Assembly: GCF_011762125.1 (NCBI RefSeq)
Contig: NZ_JAASQN010000002.1
Coordinates: 894,900-958,899, forward strand
Length of the DNA: 64,000 nucleotides
From: Sphingopyxis panaciterrae
Lineage (GTDB): Bacteria; Pseudomonadota; Alphaproteobacteria; Sphingomonadales; Sphingomonadaceae
Reading direction: 5' to 3'
Shown here piece after piece: positions 46,167 to 54,978 of this stretch. The notes under the pieces were generated by a model. The model saw only the letters and a list, made by a program, of their open reading frames with translations. It was not told where the DNA came from and did not search any database. Position 1 is the stretch's first letter. Every line of letters starts with the position of its first letter. The translations under genes were made by a program, and so were the position numbers.

Positions 46167-47996
46167 ATGCGTTATGCAACTGCATTTGGGATCGCCGTAA
46201 CAATGGGGGCGCAGGCCATGCCCGCGCCAGCGCGGGCGAACGATCTGCTGTCGGTGCTGCCGCCGCGCCTCGGCCAATGCGCTGCCACTCCCGCCCCGCC
46301 GGCGGCGACCGGCTACACACGTGATGCCATCTATGTCCCGCTTCATGACGGTGTGCGGCTGGCGATCGATATTCTGAAGCCAGCGGGGTCCAACGGCAGG
46401 AAGCTCCCGACCATCTTTGTATCGACCCGATATGGTCGCAGCTCGCCGGCTCGGGATGCCAATGCCGAACAGCGCGGTTGGCTTGCTCAGGGTTACGCCG
46501 TGGTACTCGCCGACGTGCGCGGGACAGGCGCCTCTTTCGGGACATGGTATATCCCCTATTCGCGCCAGGAAGCGGAGGATGTCGGCGAACTTGCGAAATG
46601 GATCGCCGCCCAACCCTGGTCGAACGGCAGCGTCGCGACCACCGGCACCTCCTATCCCGGGACGACGGCGCTGATCGCCCCGGCTTTCGGCAGCCCGGCA
46701 GTGAAGGCCAGCGTCCCCCGCTTTTCGGACTTCGATATGTATTCGGACCTGCTTTTTCCCGGCGGCGCGGTGGCGCAGGACCTTATCGTGACCTGGGGCC
46801 GCTTCGTTCGTGAAATGGATCTCAACGAGAATGTGCCGGGCGTTCGACCGGTCGATGGCGCCGACGGCAGCAAGCTCCTTGCGCAGGCCGTGGATGAGCA
46901 TCGCCGCGCCGAGTGGAGCTTCGAACACGCCGCCGAGGATGTAACGTTTCGCGACGAGCCGCTGAAGCGATTCGGCGGCCTGCCGATCGACGAAGCGGGA
47001 ACCTTCCATCTGCAAGATCGCATCGAGGCCTCGCGCGTGCCGATCTTCGGCTGGGCCAGCTGGCTCGATTCCGGGACGGCGCAGGGCCTCGCCAATCGTT
47101 TTTCGAGCTGGTCCAATCCGCAAGTGTCGATCATCGGGGCCTGGTCGCACGGCGCAGGGCACGATTCCGATCCGTTCAAGCCTGCCGATCAGCCGCTGGA
47201 GGTCTCGCGAGAATTGCAGGAGCGCCTCTACGGCTGCTTCATCGCGCCCTATATGCAAGGAACTGTTGTCGCGCCCGAGCATATGCTGATCTACTACACG
47301 ATGGGCGAGGATCGCTGGAAGACGACGACCAGCTGGCCGCTCGCCGAGACCCGTATGCAGAAATTCTTCCTCTCCGCCGGCGCCACCCTTACCGGCAAGC
47401 CGCCTGTTGCGAGCGGCAAGGACAGCTACAAGGTCGATTTCACCGCGACGAGCGGCAAGACGTCGCGCTGGGCGACACAGGCGAACGGTGACGATGTTAT
47501 CTATCCCGACCGAAGCGCGGCCGATCGCCAGCTCCTTGCCTACACCAGCGCGCCGCTCGAAGCCGACATGGAGGTGACAGGCCACGCGATGGTGACGCTG
47601 CAACTCGCCAGCTCGCAGTCCGATGGCGTCGTCTTCGCCTATCTTGAAGATGTCGCGCCGGACGGGCGGGTGACCTATGTCACCGAAGGTGAGCTACGGA
47701 TGCTCCACCGCAAGTTTTCCAAATCTGGGGGCGCGTACAAAACCAGCTATCCGAGCCAGAGCTTCAAGCGTGCCGACGCGGCGCCGATGACGCCGGGCAC
47801 CCTCGAGACCTTGAGCTTCCAGCTGCTTCCGACGTCGGTCCTGTTCCGCAAGGGCCACCGGATCCGGGTCGCCTTTGCCGGTGCCGACGCCGACAATTTC
47901 AAGCGGATGCCGGTATCAGGAGACGGAAGCTGGGCCGTTGCCCGGGGCGGCAAAAGCGCATCCTATATCGAACTCCCCGTCATCCCCCGCAAATAG
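46167..47996 (+). CDS. Secreted CocE/NonD family alpha/beta hydrolase (S15 peptidase-like)
   Basis: 609 residues. A signal peptide (MRYATAFGIAVTMGAQAMPA) is followed by the X-Pro dipeptidyl-peptidase S15 core. VYVPLHDGVRLAIDILKPAG is represented as IYVPLHDGVRLAIDILKPAG, and VLADVRGTGAS and TTGTSYPGTTALIA give the nucleophile Ser. HGAGHDSDPF holds a likely active-site His. The C-terminal jelly-roll domain carries TFQLLPTSVLFRKGHRIRVA-type sequence. Members cleave Xaa-Pro dipeptides, cephalosporin or cocaine esters. With the permease and peptidase relatives nearby, a proline-peptide or acyl-amino-acid substrate is the best guess. GGAGGG before ATG 46167 favours it over 46107, which lies in the operator. 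Confidence 0.87.
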   Translation: MRYATAFGIAVTMGAQAMPAPARANDLLSVLPPRLGQCAATPAPPAATGYTRDAIYVPLHDGVRLAIDILKPAGSNGRKLPTIFVSTRYGRSSPARDANAEQRGWLAQGYAVVLADVRGTGASFGTWYIPYSRQEAEDVGELAKWIAAQPWSNGSVATTGTSYPGTTALIAPAFGSPAVKASVPRFSDFDMYSDLLFPGGAVAQDLIVTWGRFVREMDLNENVPGVRPVDGADGSKLLAQAVDEHRRAEWSFEHAAEDVTFRDEPLKRFGGLPIDEAGTFHLQDRIEASRVPIFGWASWLDSGTAQGLANRFSSWSNPQVSIIGAWSHGAGHDSDPFKPADQPLEVSRELQERLYGCFIAPYMQGTVVAPEHMLIYYTMGEDRWKTTTSWPLAETRMQKFFLSAGATLTGKPPVASGKDSYKVDFTATSGKTSRWATQANGDDVIYPDRSAADRQLLAYTSAPLEADMEVTGHAMVTLQLASSQSDGVVFAYLEDVAPDGRVTYVTEGELRMLHRKFSKSGGAYKTSYPSQSFKRADAAPMTPGTLETLSFQLLPTSVLFRKGHRIRVAFAGADADNFKRMPVSGDGSWAVARGGKSASYIELPVIPRK

Positions 47997-48029
47997 CCAC
48001 GGCGCGGCGAGCGGCAGTTGCTGCGCGGT

Positions 48030-48359
48030 CTATCCGCCCAACTGCTGCTTGAGCGGCATATCCACGTCCGAAAGCTGCTCCGCAGTCGCATGCATGCCAA
48101 CGGTAACGATCATCCGGCCTGCACATAGGCCTTGGTCACCTTGATGCAATCGATCGCGATGACCTTGCCGACTTCAGATAGACGATCGAAAAGCTGCGTT
48201 TCGCGACGTCGCCGCGCAGCACCGGCTGATCATAGCCGGTCGAAAGGCTGGCGGGTCGCCGATGATCGCGATGCTGCCCTCGAACTTCTGCGTGCGCGGC
48301 ATCACCGTGGCCTGCGCGGCGCCATGCCCGGCGCCGACGATCATGACATCATATTTCAA
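48030..48359 (-). pseudogene. Collapsed ferredoxin-NAD reductase gene
   Basis: From a TTG at 48359 the frame reads MKYDVMIVGAGHGAAQA, the FAD-binding start of a BphA4/AhpF-like ferredoxin reductase, with KFEGSIAIIGD after it. It then jumps, with several frame changes, to GYDQPVLRGDVAKRSFSIVY, GKVIAIDCIKVTKAYVQAG and SDVDMPLKQQLGG. These are the C-terminal domain and tail of the same family. About 300 central residues are missing. It follows the aldolase at the end of the dioxygenase operon, where an electron-transfer gene belongs. It cannot make an active reductase. Confidence 0.75.
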
Positions 48360-48436
48360 TCGGATTCCCCGGATTACGAATGTTGAAGGCGCGCTCGTCG
48401 AGGCGCGCGCACGACACACCTGCGCTGTCGGACCCG

Positions 48437-49468
48437 CTAGTCGCCAGCCTCCGCGAGATCGAGAGCGACGTCGACGATCATGTCTTCCTGTCCCCCGACC
48501 ATGCGCCTCCGACCGAGCTCGACGAGAATCTGCCGCGTGTCGACGCCATAATCTTCGCTCGCTTTCTCCGCATGCCGCAGGAAGGAGGAATAGACGCCCG
48601 CATATCCCAGGCTCAGCGTTTCGCGATCGACGCGGACCGGGCGATCCTGCAGCGGCCGGACCAGTTCCTCCGCGGCGTCCATGAGCTTGTAGAGATCGCA
48701 GCCGTGCTTCCAGCCCTTGCGGTCTGCCGCGGCGATGAAGACCTCGAGCGGCGCGTTGCCCGCCCCCGCCCCCATTCCGGCAAGGCTGGCGTCAATGCGG
48801 ATCGCGCCAGCCTGCACGCCGACGATCGAGTTCGCAACGCCAAGCGAGAGATTGTGATGCGCGTGGATCCCGCGCTGCGTCTCAGGTTTGAGAAACCGGT
48901 CATAGGCCTCGCACCGGGCGCGATAATCATCCATGTCCATCGCGCCGCCGCTATCGGTCACATAGACGCAGTGCGCGCCATAATCTTCCATCAGCTTCGC
49001 CTGCGCCGCGAGCGCATCCGGCTCGGACATATGACTCATCATCAGAAAGCCCGAGACGTCCATGCCAAGATTTCGCGCCGCCTCGATGTGCTGTCTGGAG
49101 ATATCGGCCTCGGTGCAATGCGTCGCCACGCGGACCGAACGGACCCCGAGCGCGAAGGCATGCTTCAGTTCCTCGATTGTCCCGATGCCGGGGATGAGCA
49201 GCGTCGTCAGGACGCTGTGCTCGAGGACATCGGCAACCGCTTCAAGCCACTCCCAGTCGGTATGGGCTCCGAAGCCATAGTTGAAGGAGGACCCGTTGAG
49301 GCCGTCGCCATGGGCGACTTCGATCGCATCGACTTTCGCTTCATCAAGGGCCCGGGCAATCGCGCGAACATGATCGAGGCCATATTGATGACGGATAGCG
49401 TGCATGCCGTCCCGCAGCGTGACATCTTGAATGTAGAGCTTCGTGACCGTCGGATCGAAAGTCATCAC
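48437..49468 (-). CDS. mhpE: 4-hydroxy-2-oxovalerate aldolase
   Basis: 343 residues of the HMGL-like DRE-TIM family. It starts [20 protein letters not shown], with the Arg-Asp of the catalytic metal site, has [12 protein letters not shown] and [12 protein letters not shown] with the metal-binding His pair, and contains the C-terminal communication domain. It splits 4-hydroxy-2-oxovalerate (or a homologue) into pyruvate and an aldehyde, working in complex with the acylating acetaldehyde dehydrogenase encoded just upstream, with which it overlaps by 4 bases. It is the last intact gene of the meta-cleavage operon. The full length is normal (about 340-350). Confidence 0.95.
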   Translation of the reverse strand: MMTFDPTVTKLYIQDVTLRDGMHAIRHQYGLDHVRAIARALDEAKVDAIEVAHGDGLNGSSFNYGFGAHTDWEWLEAVADVLEHSVLTTLLIPGIGTIEELKHAFALGVRSVRVATHCTEADISRQHIEAARNLGMDVSGFLMMSHMSEPDALAAQAKLMEDYGAHCVYVTDSGGAMDMDDYRARCEAYDRFLKPETQRGIHAHHNLSLGVANSIVGVQAGAIRIDASLAGMGAGAGNAPLEVFIAAADRKGWKHGCDLYKLMDAAEELVRPLQDRPVRVDRETLSLGYAGVYSSFLRHAEKASEDYGVDTRQILVELGRRRMVGGQEDMIVDVALDLAEAGD

Positions 49469-50406
49469 GCCGCCTCCTTCGCGAGCCGACGAGCGGCGAT
49501 TTTCTCGGCCGTCGCCAAAGCGGCCGAGGTCATGATATCGAGATTGCCCGCATAAGCCGGCAGATAATCCGCGGCGCCCTCGACTTCGAGGAAGACGCTG
49601 GTCTTGATCCCCTCGAAGCTGCCAAGGCCCGGAATGCGCACCGGATTGTTCGAGCCGAAACGTTCGAACTGGACCTTCTGCTTCAGCCGATATCCGGGAA
49701 CATAGGCATTGACCTTTGCGACCATCGCCTCGATCGCAGCTTCGATCGCGACTTCGTCCGCCCCCGAGGAGAGGGTGAAGACTGTATCGCGCATCAACAT
49801 CGGCGGCTCGGCCGGATTGAGGATGATGATCGCCTTGCCCTTGGCGGCTCCGCCGACATCTTTGATTCCCCGCGATGTCGTCTCGGTGAACTCGTCGATG
49901 TTTGCGCGCGTACCGGGACCGGCCGAGCGTGAAGAAATCGACGCCACGATCTCGGCATAGTGGACGGTCGCCACCGACGATACCGCGGCGACTATCGGGA
50001 TCGTCGCCTGGCCGCCGCAGGTGACCATATTGACGTTGGGCGCGTCGAGGTGCGCATCGCCATTGACGACAGGGATAACATAGGGGCCGATCGCGGCGGG
50101 CGTCAGGTCGATCATCACCTTGCCTTCACCGATGACCGCTGCGCTGTGAGCCTTGTGTGCGCTCGCAGAAGTGGCGTCGAAAACGATACCGGTTTCGCCC
50201 CAGTCGGAAAGCGCCTTCAGCCCGGCTAGGCCTTCGTGCGTCGTGGCGACGCCGAGCCGCCTCGCGCGGTCGAGCCCATCCGATTTCGGGTCGATCCCCA
50301 CCAGGGCCGCAATCTCCAGCACGTCGGAGTTACGCAATATCTTGATCATCAGATCGGTGCCTATATTACCCGAGCCGATGATCGCCGCCTTCACCTTGCC
50401 GCTCAT
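49465..50406 (-). CDS. mhpF: Acetaldehyde dehydrogenase (acylating)
   Basis: 313 residues. The NAD motif is [18 protein letters not shown] at residues 7-24, [19 protein letters not shown] (about 124) carries the catalytic Cys, and [20 protein letters not shown] is highly conserved. It converts acetaldehyde (or propanal) plus CoA and NAD+ to acyl-CoA, receiving the aldehyde by channelling from the aldolase. It overlaps by 4 bases both the hydratase gene before and the aldolase gene after, showing strict coupling. Length and motifs match MhpF/DmpF/BphJ. Confidence 0.96.
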   Translation of the reverse strand: MSGKVKAAIIGSGNIGTDLMIKILRNSDVLEIAALVGIDPKSDGLDRARRLGVATTHEGLAGLKALSDWGETGIVFDATSASAHKAHSAAVIGEGKVMIDLTPAAIGPYVIPVVNGDAHLDAPNVNMVTCGGQATIPIVAAVSSVATVHYAEIVASISSRSAGPGTRANIDEFTETTSRGIKDVGGAAKGKAIIILNPAEPPMLMRDTVFTLSSGADEVAIEAAIEAMVAKVNAYVPGYRLKQKVQFERFGSNNPVRIPGLGSFEGIKTSVFLEVEGAADYLPAYAGNLDIMTSAALATAEKIAARRLAKEAA

Positions 50407-51191
50407 TTCCCGGCTCCTTCATATTCGAATGAGGCCGTACCGAGCCCCCCTATTCTCGCAGTAACGCGATCACCCGGCGTCAGCGCCACCATGGAGCCGA
50501 GAGCTCCGGTCAGAACGACGTCACCGGCGCGGAGCGACGCCCCCGTCGCCGCGAGCCTTCGGGCAAGCCAGGCGGCCGCATTCAGAGGGTGCCCAAGGCA
50601 GGCAGCTCCGGCGCCGAGCGAAGCGACCGCACCGCCGACCTCCATCACCATTCCGCAGCTATAAAGATCGAGCCCGCCCGGCGACTTACGTTCCTGCCCG
50701 AGCACGAAAAATGCTGACGAACCATTGTCGGCAACCGTATCGGCGAACGTGATCTTCCAGTCGGCGATGCGGCTGTCGACGATCTCGATCGCGGCGACAG
50801 CGCAGTCCGCCGCGGCGAGGAGCGTTTCGGGGGTGGCGCCCGGATCATCGATATCGCGCGCGAGAATGATCGCGACCTCGGCCTCGGCCTTGGGCTGCAG
50901 GACCTGGTTGCGCCGCAGGGTTCCGCCATCGGCGATCTGCATGTCGGCGAACAGGACGCCGAAGTCAGGCTGATCGACGCCGAGTTGGGTCTGAACCGCC
51001 TTGGCAGTCAGGCCGACTTTCCGGCCGACGATGCGGCGGCCCTGTTGAACCCAGAAGCGCGTGTTGACCGCCTGAATGCCGTATGCCGCCTCGGCGTCGG
51101 TCGGTTCCATGATATCGCGAAGCGGCGCCACCGCGCCGCCCTGATAGGCATCGCGAAGCCTCCGCGCCGCAGCGATATATTGTTCGGACAT
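50403..51191 (-). CDS. mhpD: 2-keto-4-pentenoate hydratase
   Basis: 262 residues of the fumarylacetoacetate-hydrolase-like hydratase group. It has [20 protein letters not shown] (about 52), the metal-site region [14 protein letters not shown] (about 102-115) and [20 protein letters not shown] (about 192). It adds water to 2-hydroxypenta-2,4-dienoate, giving 4-hydroxy-2-oxovalerate, the substrate of the next enzymes. ATG 51191 is preferred over TTG 51197, with GAGGAG eight bases upstream. It lies 12 bases after the dihydrodiol dehydrogenase gene. Confidence 0.93.
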   Translation of the reverse strand: MSEQYIAAARRLRDAYQGGAVAPLRDIMEPTDAEAAYGIQAVNTRFWVQQGRRIVGRKVGLTAKAVQTQLGVDQPDFGVLFADMQIADGGTLRRNQVLQPKAEAEVAIILARDIDDPGATPETLLAAADCAVAAIEIVDSRIADWKITFADTVADNGSSAFFVLGQERKSPGGLDLYSCGMVMEVGGAVASLGAGAACLGHPLNAAAWLARRLAATGASLRAGDVVLTGALGSMVALTPGDRVTARIGGLGTASFEYEGAGK

Positions 51192-51203
51192 TACCAATTC
51201 TCC

Positions 51204-51980
51204 TCAGGCCGAGATCGTCAGACCGCCGTCCGAGAGAAGCATCGCGCCGGTGACATAGGCGCTCTCCTCCCGGCTCGCCAGCAGCACGAACAGGCTCGCA
51301 TGATCGTCGGGGCTCGAAACGCGCCCCATCAGCATATGCTTGTTCATCGCTTCCATGCGGTCGCTGTTCGCATTCATTTCCATCCCGGCCTGGTCGAGCG
51401 ACGACGGGCCTGAGAGCGCGGTATCGGTTGCGCCGGGCGCGACGCCGTTCACGCGCACGAGCGGCGCGAACTCTTTCGCAAGCTGCATCACGGCGCCGCG
51501 GAGGGCGAATTTCGAGGCGGTGTAGAGAACGCCGCCGCCGCCGCCGAGAAAACAGGCGTTCGAACCGGTCACGACGACCGAACCGCGGCTTTCGCGAAGC
51601 GCACCCAGCGCGGCATGCGCGCCGTAGACGGCGCCGAGCAGGTTCACGCCGAAGATTTCGTCGAAGGCGCTCCTGATCTGCTCGGGGGTCTGTTTCTCGA
51701 TCCGCTTGTGAAAGTCCCAGAGCCCAGCGTTCGCCACATAGGCATCGAGCCCGTCGAAACTCCCGACCGCTGCTGCAACAGCGCGCTCGGCGGTATCATA
51801 CTGGTCGACGCTCCCGACCACCACGATACAACCTTCGGCCTCCAGCGATGCGACATCGGCCTCCTTGCGGACGACGGCCACCACCTTCGCACCCTCGGCC
51901 AGATAGCGGCGGACGATGGCGCGCCCGATGCCCGATGCCGAGCCGGTGACGACGGTGCGATATCCTGCAAGCCGTCCCAT
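51204..51980 (-). CDS. cis-dihydrodiol dehydrogenase (SDR, BphB-like)
   Basis: 258 residues of SDR. TGSASGIGRAIVRRY begins near residue 12, VANAGLWDF (about 85) is typical of BphB/HcaB dihydrodiol dehydrogenases, and GVLYTASKFALRGAV holds the Tyr-x3-Lys pair. It oxidises the cis-dihydrodiol made by the dioxygenase to a catechol with NAD+. Its ATG overlaps the stop of the beta-subunit gene (TGATG). Position between the dioxygenase and lower pathway genes supports this role more than generic SDR activity. Confidence 0.88.
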   Translation of the reverse strand: MGRLAGYRTVVTGSASGIGRAIVRRYLAEGAKVVAVVRKEADVASLEAEGCIVVVGSVDQYDTAERAVAAAVGSFDGLDAYVANAGLWDFHKRIEKQTPEQIRSAFDEIFGVNLLGAVYGAHAALGALRESRGSVVVTGSNACFLGGGGGVLYTASKFALRGAVMQLAKEFAPLVRVNGVAPGATDTALSGPSSLDQAGMEMNANSDRMEAMNKHMLMGRVSSPDDHASLFVLLASREESAYVTGAMLLSDGGLTISA

Positions 51981-52600
51981 CAGAAAAATGCCGACAGATT
52001 CTTGGTGAGCAGAACCGACTGAGGGAACAGGATCAACCGACCCGCCACCTCGATCCTGTCGCCGACCATGCGCAGGAGGTCGCGCCTCCGGCCGACGAGC
52101 TGCGCCTCGTCATGTTCCGAGCGATTGCGATACTGGACGAAGGCACTGTGCACCTCATATTCGCCCGTCGTACCTGTCTCGAAGGCCTCGACATTGGAAA
52201 TCAGATAGACATGCCGCGTCGGCGGATCCTCGGTCCACACCAGGTTCGAGGCAAGGCGGCCGAGGCGAACAGCGATGTCGGCCTTGGTCTCGTCGAACAT
52301 CGCCATATTGTCGGCGGACAAGGACGGGCGATTGTCGCGCCGAAACCGGTTTTCGCGCAGCGGCATCCAGTAGAAGAGATCGTCGGCGAGCAAATCGTAC
52401 CAGCGGTCGTAAAATTCCTCGTCGAGGAGGCGCGCTTCCATCCGGTAGAAGGCTTCGATCCGCGCCAGATCCGCGGCCGATGCGGGCGCGCCGCCCCCCT
52501 CCATTGCGAGAAGCGCTGCAGCGGCGGCGCGGCGCGCCTTGCGGTCCAGCGTCGGGTAGGTCGAATAGTCGGGCTTCGCCGATGCCGCGGCCCCACTCAT
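51980..52600 (-). CDS. Aromatic ring-hydroxylating dioxygenase, beta subunit
   Basis: 206 residues of the small-subunit (scytalone-dehydratase-like cone) fold. It contains EAFYRMEARLLDEEFYDRWY (about 49-68), DDLFYWMPLRENRF and TRHVYLISNVEAFETG, with a C-terminal VLLTKNLSAFF that fits the family ending. It has a structural role in the alpha3beta3 hexamer of Rieske dioxygenases. It overlaps the alpha subunit gene by 4 bases (ATGA) and the dehydrogenase gene by one base, which is the tightest part of the operon. Confidence 0.92.
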   Translation of the reverse strand: MSGAAASAKPDYSTYPTLDRKARRAAAAALLAMEGGGAPASAADLARIEAFYRMEARLLDEEFYDRWYDLLADDLFYWMPLRENRFRRDNRPSLSADNMAMFDETKADIAVRLGRLASNLVWTEDPPTRHVYLISNVEAFETGTTGEYEVHSAFVQYRNRSEHDEAQLVGRRRDLLRMVGDRIEVAGRLILFPQSVLLTKNLSAFF

Positions 52601-53916
52601 TCCGCCGCCTCCGCGGGTGCTGCGGGCTTCTCAAGCGGAATGTCCTGCCACGTCTCGGCGTTCATCATTTCCGCCCATTTCTTGTAGAAGAGACGCTGGT
52701 TGGCGTCGGACAGCTGGCCCAGCGTCACCGTACCCGGAAGGCTGTCATCGTCGAGCTCGCCCTCGGGGGCCATCGCGTAGCACAGCCTCTGATTCCGGGT
52801 GACGAAGCCGGCATTGGCGGCGGTCGAATGTTCCCAATTTTCTCCGTCATCCATTTCGAGCAGACCCGATGGCGAGAAGGTGCGCATCGAGCCCCGCCGG
52901 AATCGGTCCTTGATGTCGTCGGGCATGTTCTTCGGCACCAGCGTCCAGGCATGGATTTCGGTCTTGGTCGGCCCCTTCGGCTGGAAGGTGCGGAATGTGA
53001 AATAGCCCGGAAGGAAGGAAAAATTGGGGAAAATGTTCGCCGAGGCGACGGAGCCCCACATCTTTGCGCGAAACTCGCCGAGCCGCGCGGTGATCGCTTC
53101 CTGCCGCGACTTCATATAGCGCAGCATTTCGCGATCCCCCATCGTCGCGGCATTGCCGAGAAAACTGTCGTTGAACTCCCAGCCATGACCGTTCACCGAC
53201 ACCTGCCAGCTCCGCTCATTCTCGACGATCACGCCGCCGTGGCGACCGAGGGTGGGCTCGGAGCCGCCAAGGTGGGTCCACAGCGCGTGATAGATATCGC
53301 CCACGAAATTGTCCGCCGGGAACTTCCAGTTGCAGTTCATGACCGAACGGGTCGCTCCGCCGGGCAGGAACTCGGTACCGCCCTCCTCGACGTCGAGCAC
53401 GGCATCGAGATACCAGCGAAAGTCGCCGAGCCAGTCACCGAGCGACGGCGCTTCCTCGTCGAACGTCGCGAAGACGAGCCCCTTGTAGCTTTCGACACGG
53501 GCCCGCTTCAGGCCCCAGTCTTCCATGCGGAAGCCTGGCGTCGCCTTGTATAGGGCCATTTTCGGCATACGCTTCAGCGCGCCATCGAGACCGAAGGCCC
53601 AGCCATGGTAATTGCAGGTGAACTGCCTTCCCTGCCCGCTGTCGGCAAAGCAGACCCGGTTGCCGCGATGCGGACAGCTGTTGAGAAAGACTTTGATCGA
53701 ACGGTCCGACGCGCGCGCGACGATGACATTGTCCTGCGCCATATAGGTCGTCACGAAAGCTCCCGGCTCCTCGATCTGGCTCTCGTGCGCGACGAACAGC
53801 CAGCTCCGCGCGAACACGCGTTCCAGTTCCTGTTCGTAGATCGCGGGATCCCAGAAAATGCGACGGTCGATGTGGCCACGTTGCCAGTCGACGAGCCCCG
53901 ATACGTTGATGCTCAT
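52597..53916 (-). CDS. Rieske aromatic ring-hydroxylating dioxygenase, alpha subunit
   Basis: 439 residues. The Rieske cluster ligands are C81/H83 in CPHRGNRVC and C101/H104 in CNYHGW. The mononuclear iron site is DNFVGDIYHALWTH with H210 and H215, and the third ligand is an Asp in LEMDDGENW (about 356-357). All catalytic residues are intact. It adds both atoms of O2 to an aromatic ring to form a cis-dihydrodiol. The substrate is likely a monocyclic or biphenyl-type compound, given the downstream ring-cleavage enzymes. No ferredoxin gene is in the operon and the reductase gene at its end is wrecked, so electron donors must come from elsewhere. Confidence 0.94.
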   Translation of the reverse strand: MSINVSGLVDWQRGHIDRRIFWDPAIYEQELERVFARSWLFVAHESQIEEPGAFVTTYMAQDNVIVARASDRSIKVFLNSCPHRGNRVCFADSGQGRQFTCNYHGWAFGLDGALKRMPKMALYKATPGFRMEDWGLKRARVESYKGLVFATFDEEAPSLGDWLGDFRWYLDAVLDVEEGGTEFLPGGATRSVMNCNWKFPADNFVGDIYHALWTHLGGSEPTLGRHGGVIVENERSWQVSVNGHGWEFNDSFLGNAATMGDREMLRYMKSRQEAITARLGEFRAKMWGSVASANIFPNFSFLPGYFTFRTFQPKGPTKTEIHAWTLVPKNMPDDIKDRFRRGSMRTFSPSGLLEMDDGENWEHSTAANAGFVTRNQRLCYAMAPEGELDDDSLPGTVTLGQLSDANQRLFYKKWAEMMNAETWQDIPLEKPAAPAEAAE

Positions 53917-54908
53917 GCTGCATTGTCCTCGAGCTTGTGCGAAAGATCATTCGGCCACTGCGGCGCACTTGCCTCCGCTGCGACGAGCTGCCGATAATCC
54001 CGCACCAGTTCATCGACGATCGCGGCGACGGGCTGGACCAAACGGGTCGTACCGACCGCGTGCCCGGCGCCCCAGATATGCTTCCAGGCCTTGGTGTCCT
54101 GGAGGTTCGAGAAGTCGATCTTCTTCTTCACCTCGAGCGTTTCGGGCGTGAAGCCGGCGCGGTCGAGGCTTTCGCGCATCCAGTTCGAGGGGATGCCGGT
54201 GACGGCCATCGTCGTGACGATATCTTCCATCCCGGTACGCACCAGCATGTCGCGATTGTCATCGGACACCGTCGCTTCGGGCGTGGCGATGAACCGCGTT
54301 CCCATATAGGCGAAATCGGCTCCCAACGCCTGCGCCGCGCGAATGCCCCGCGCGCTGCCGATCGCGCCGCCGAGGATCAGCGGCCCATCCCAGAAGCCGC
54401 GGACTTCCTCGACCAGCGCGAAGGCGCTGTACTGGCCGGTGTGGCCACCGGCCCCCGTCGCGACGAGGATCAACCCGTCCGCACCCGCGTCGATCGCCTT
54501 GCGCGCCTGCTGCGCGCTGATGACGTCGGAGAAGACCGCGCCGCCATAAGCGTGAATCCGGTCCAGCGGCCGCCGCGGGCTTCCCAGCGCGGTGACCACG
54601 ATGCGCGGCTTATATTCGCAGATCAGGTCGAGTTCGGCGTCGAAACGCGGATAGGTGGGATGGACGATCATGTTGATCGCCCACATGCCCGGCCGGCCGG
54701 CCGCTGCGAGTTCGCTCGCGATCTGCGGCAGCCAGGCCGCGAGATCTTCGATCATGCGCGCATTCGGACAGGGGAAGGCACCGATCACGCCCGCCTTCCC
54801 GGCCGCAATCACGAGTTCGGGGCCGGAAATGAGAAACATCGGTGCGACGAACAGCGGAAGCCGGAGCTCGCGATTGAGATCGTCGACTAGCGAACGGTTG
54901 CTGGGCAT
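53913..54908 (-). CDS. Nitronate monooxygenase-like flavin oxidoreductase inside the aromatic operon
   Basis: 331 residues of FMN TIM barrel, paralogue of the genes at 998 and 23450. It has LFVAPMFLISGPELVIAAGK near the start, IHAYGGAVFSDVISA, and GAGGHTG with the conserved His, then LGGAIGSARGIRAAQALGAD. ATG 54908 is chosen because the family start (MPSNRSLVDDLNRELRLPL) follows and the longer open frame is not protein-like. It overlaps the dioxygenase alpha gene by 4 bases, so it is an integral part of the operon. Nothing in classical biphenyl or phenylpropionate pathways needs such an enzyme; oxidation of a nitronate-like or quinone-like side product is possible. Confidence 0.87.
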   Translation of the reverse strand: MPSNRSLVDDLNRELRLPLFVAPMFLISGPELVIAAGKAGVIGAFPCPNARMIEDLAAWLPQIASELAAAGRPGMWAINMIVHPTYPRFDAELDLICEYKPRIVVTALGSPRRPLDRIHAYGGAVFSDVISAQQARKAIDAGADGLILVATGAGGHTGQYSAFALVEEVRGFWDGPLILGGAIGSARGIRAAQALGADFAYMGTRFIATPEATVSDDNRDMLVRTGMEDIVTTMAVTGIPSNWMRESLDRAGFTPETLEVKKKIDFSNLQDTKAWKHIWGAGHAVGTTRLVQPVAAIVDELVRDYRQLVAAEASAPQWPNDLSHKLEDNAA

Positions 54909-54978
54909 CTGAATACTTTCCGGGTCGATAGACGGCGAGGCGACCAGCCGCGCGAGGCTCACGCCGCATCGGCAATGC

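Noticed and set aside
53937..54890. A 317-codon plus-strand frame opposite the third flavoprotein
   Set aside because: Shadow frame; the minus-strand protein has conserved FMN-barrel motifs.
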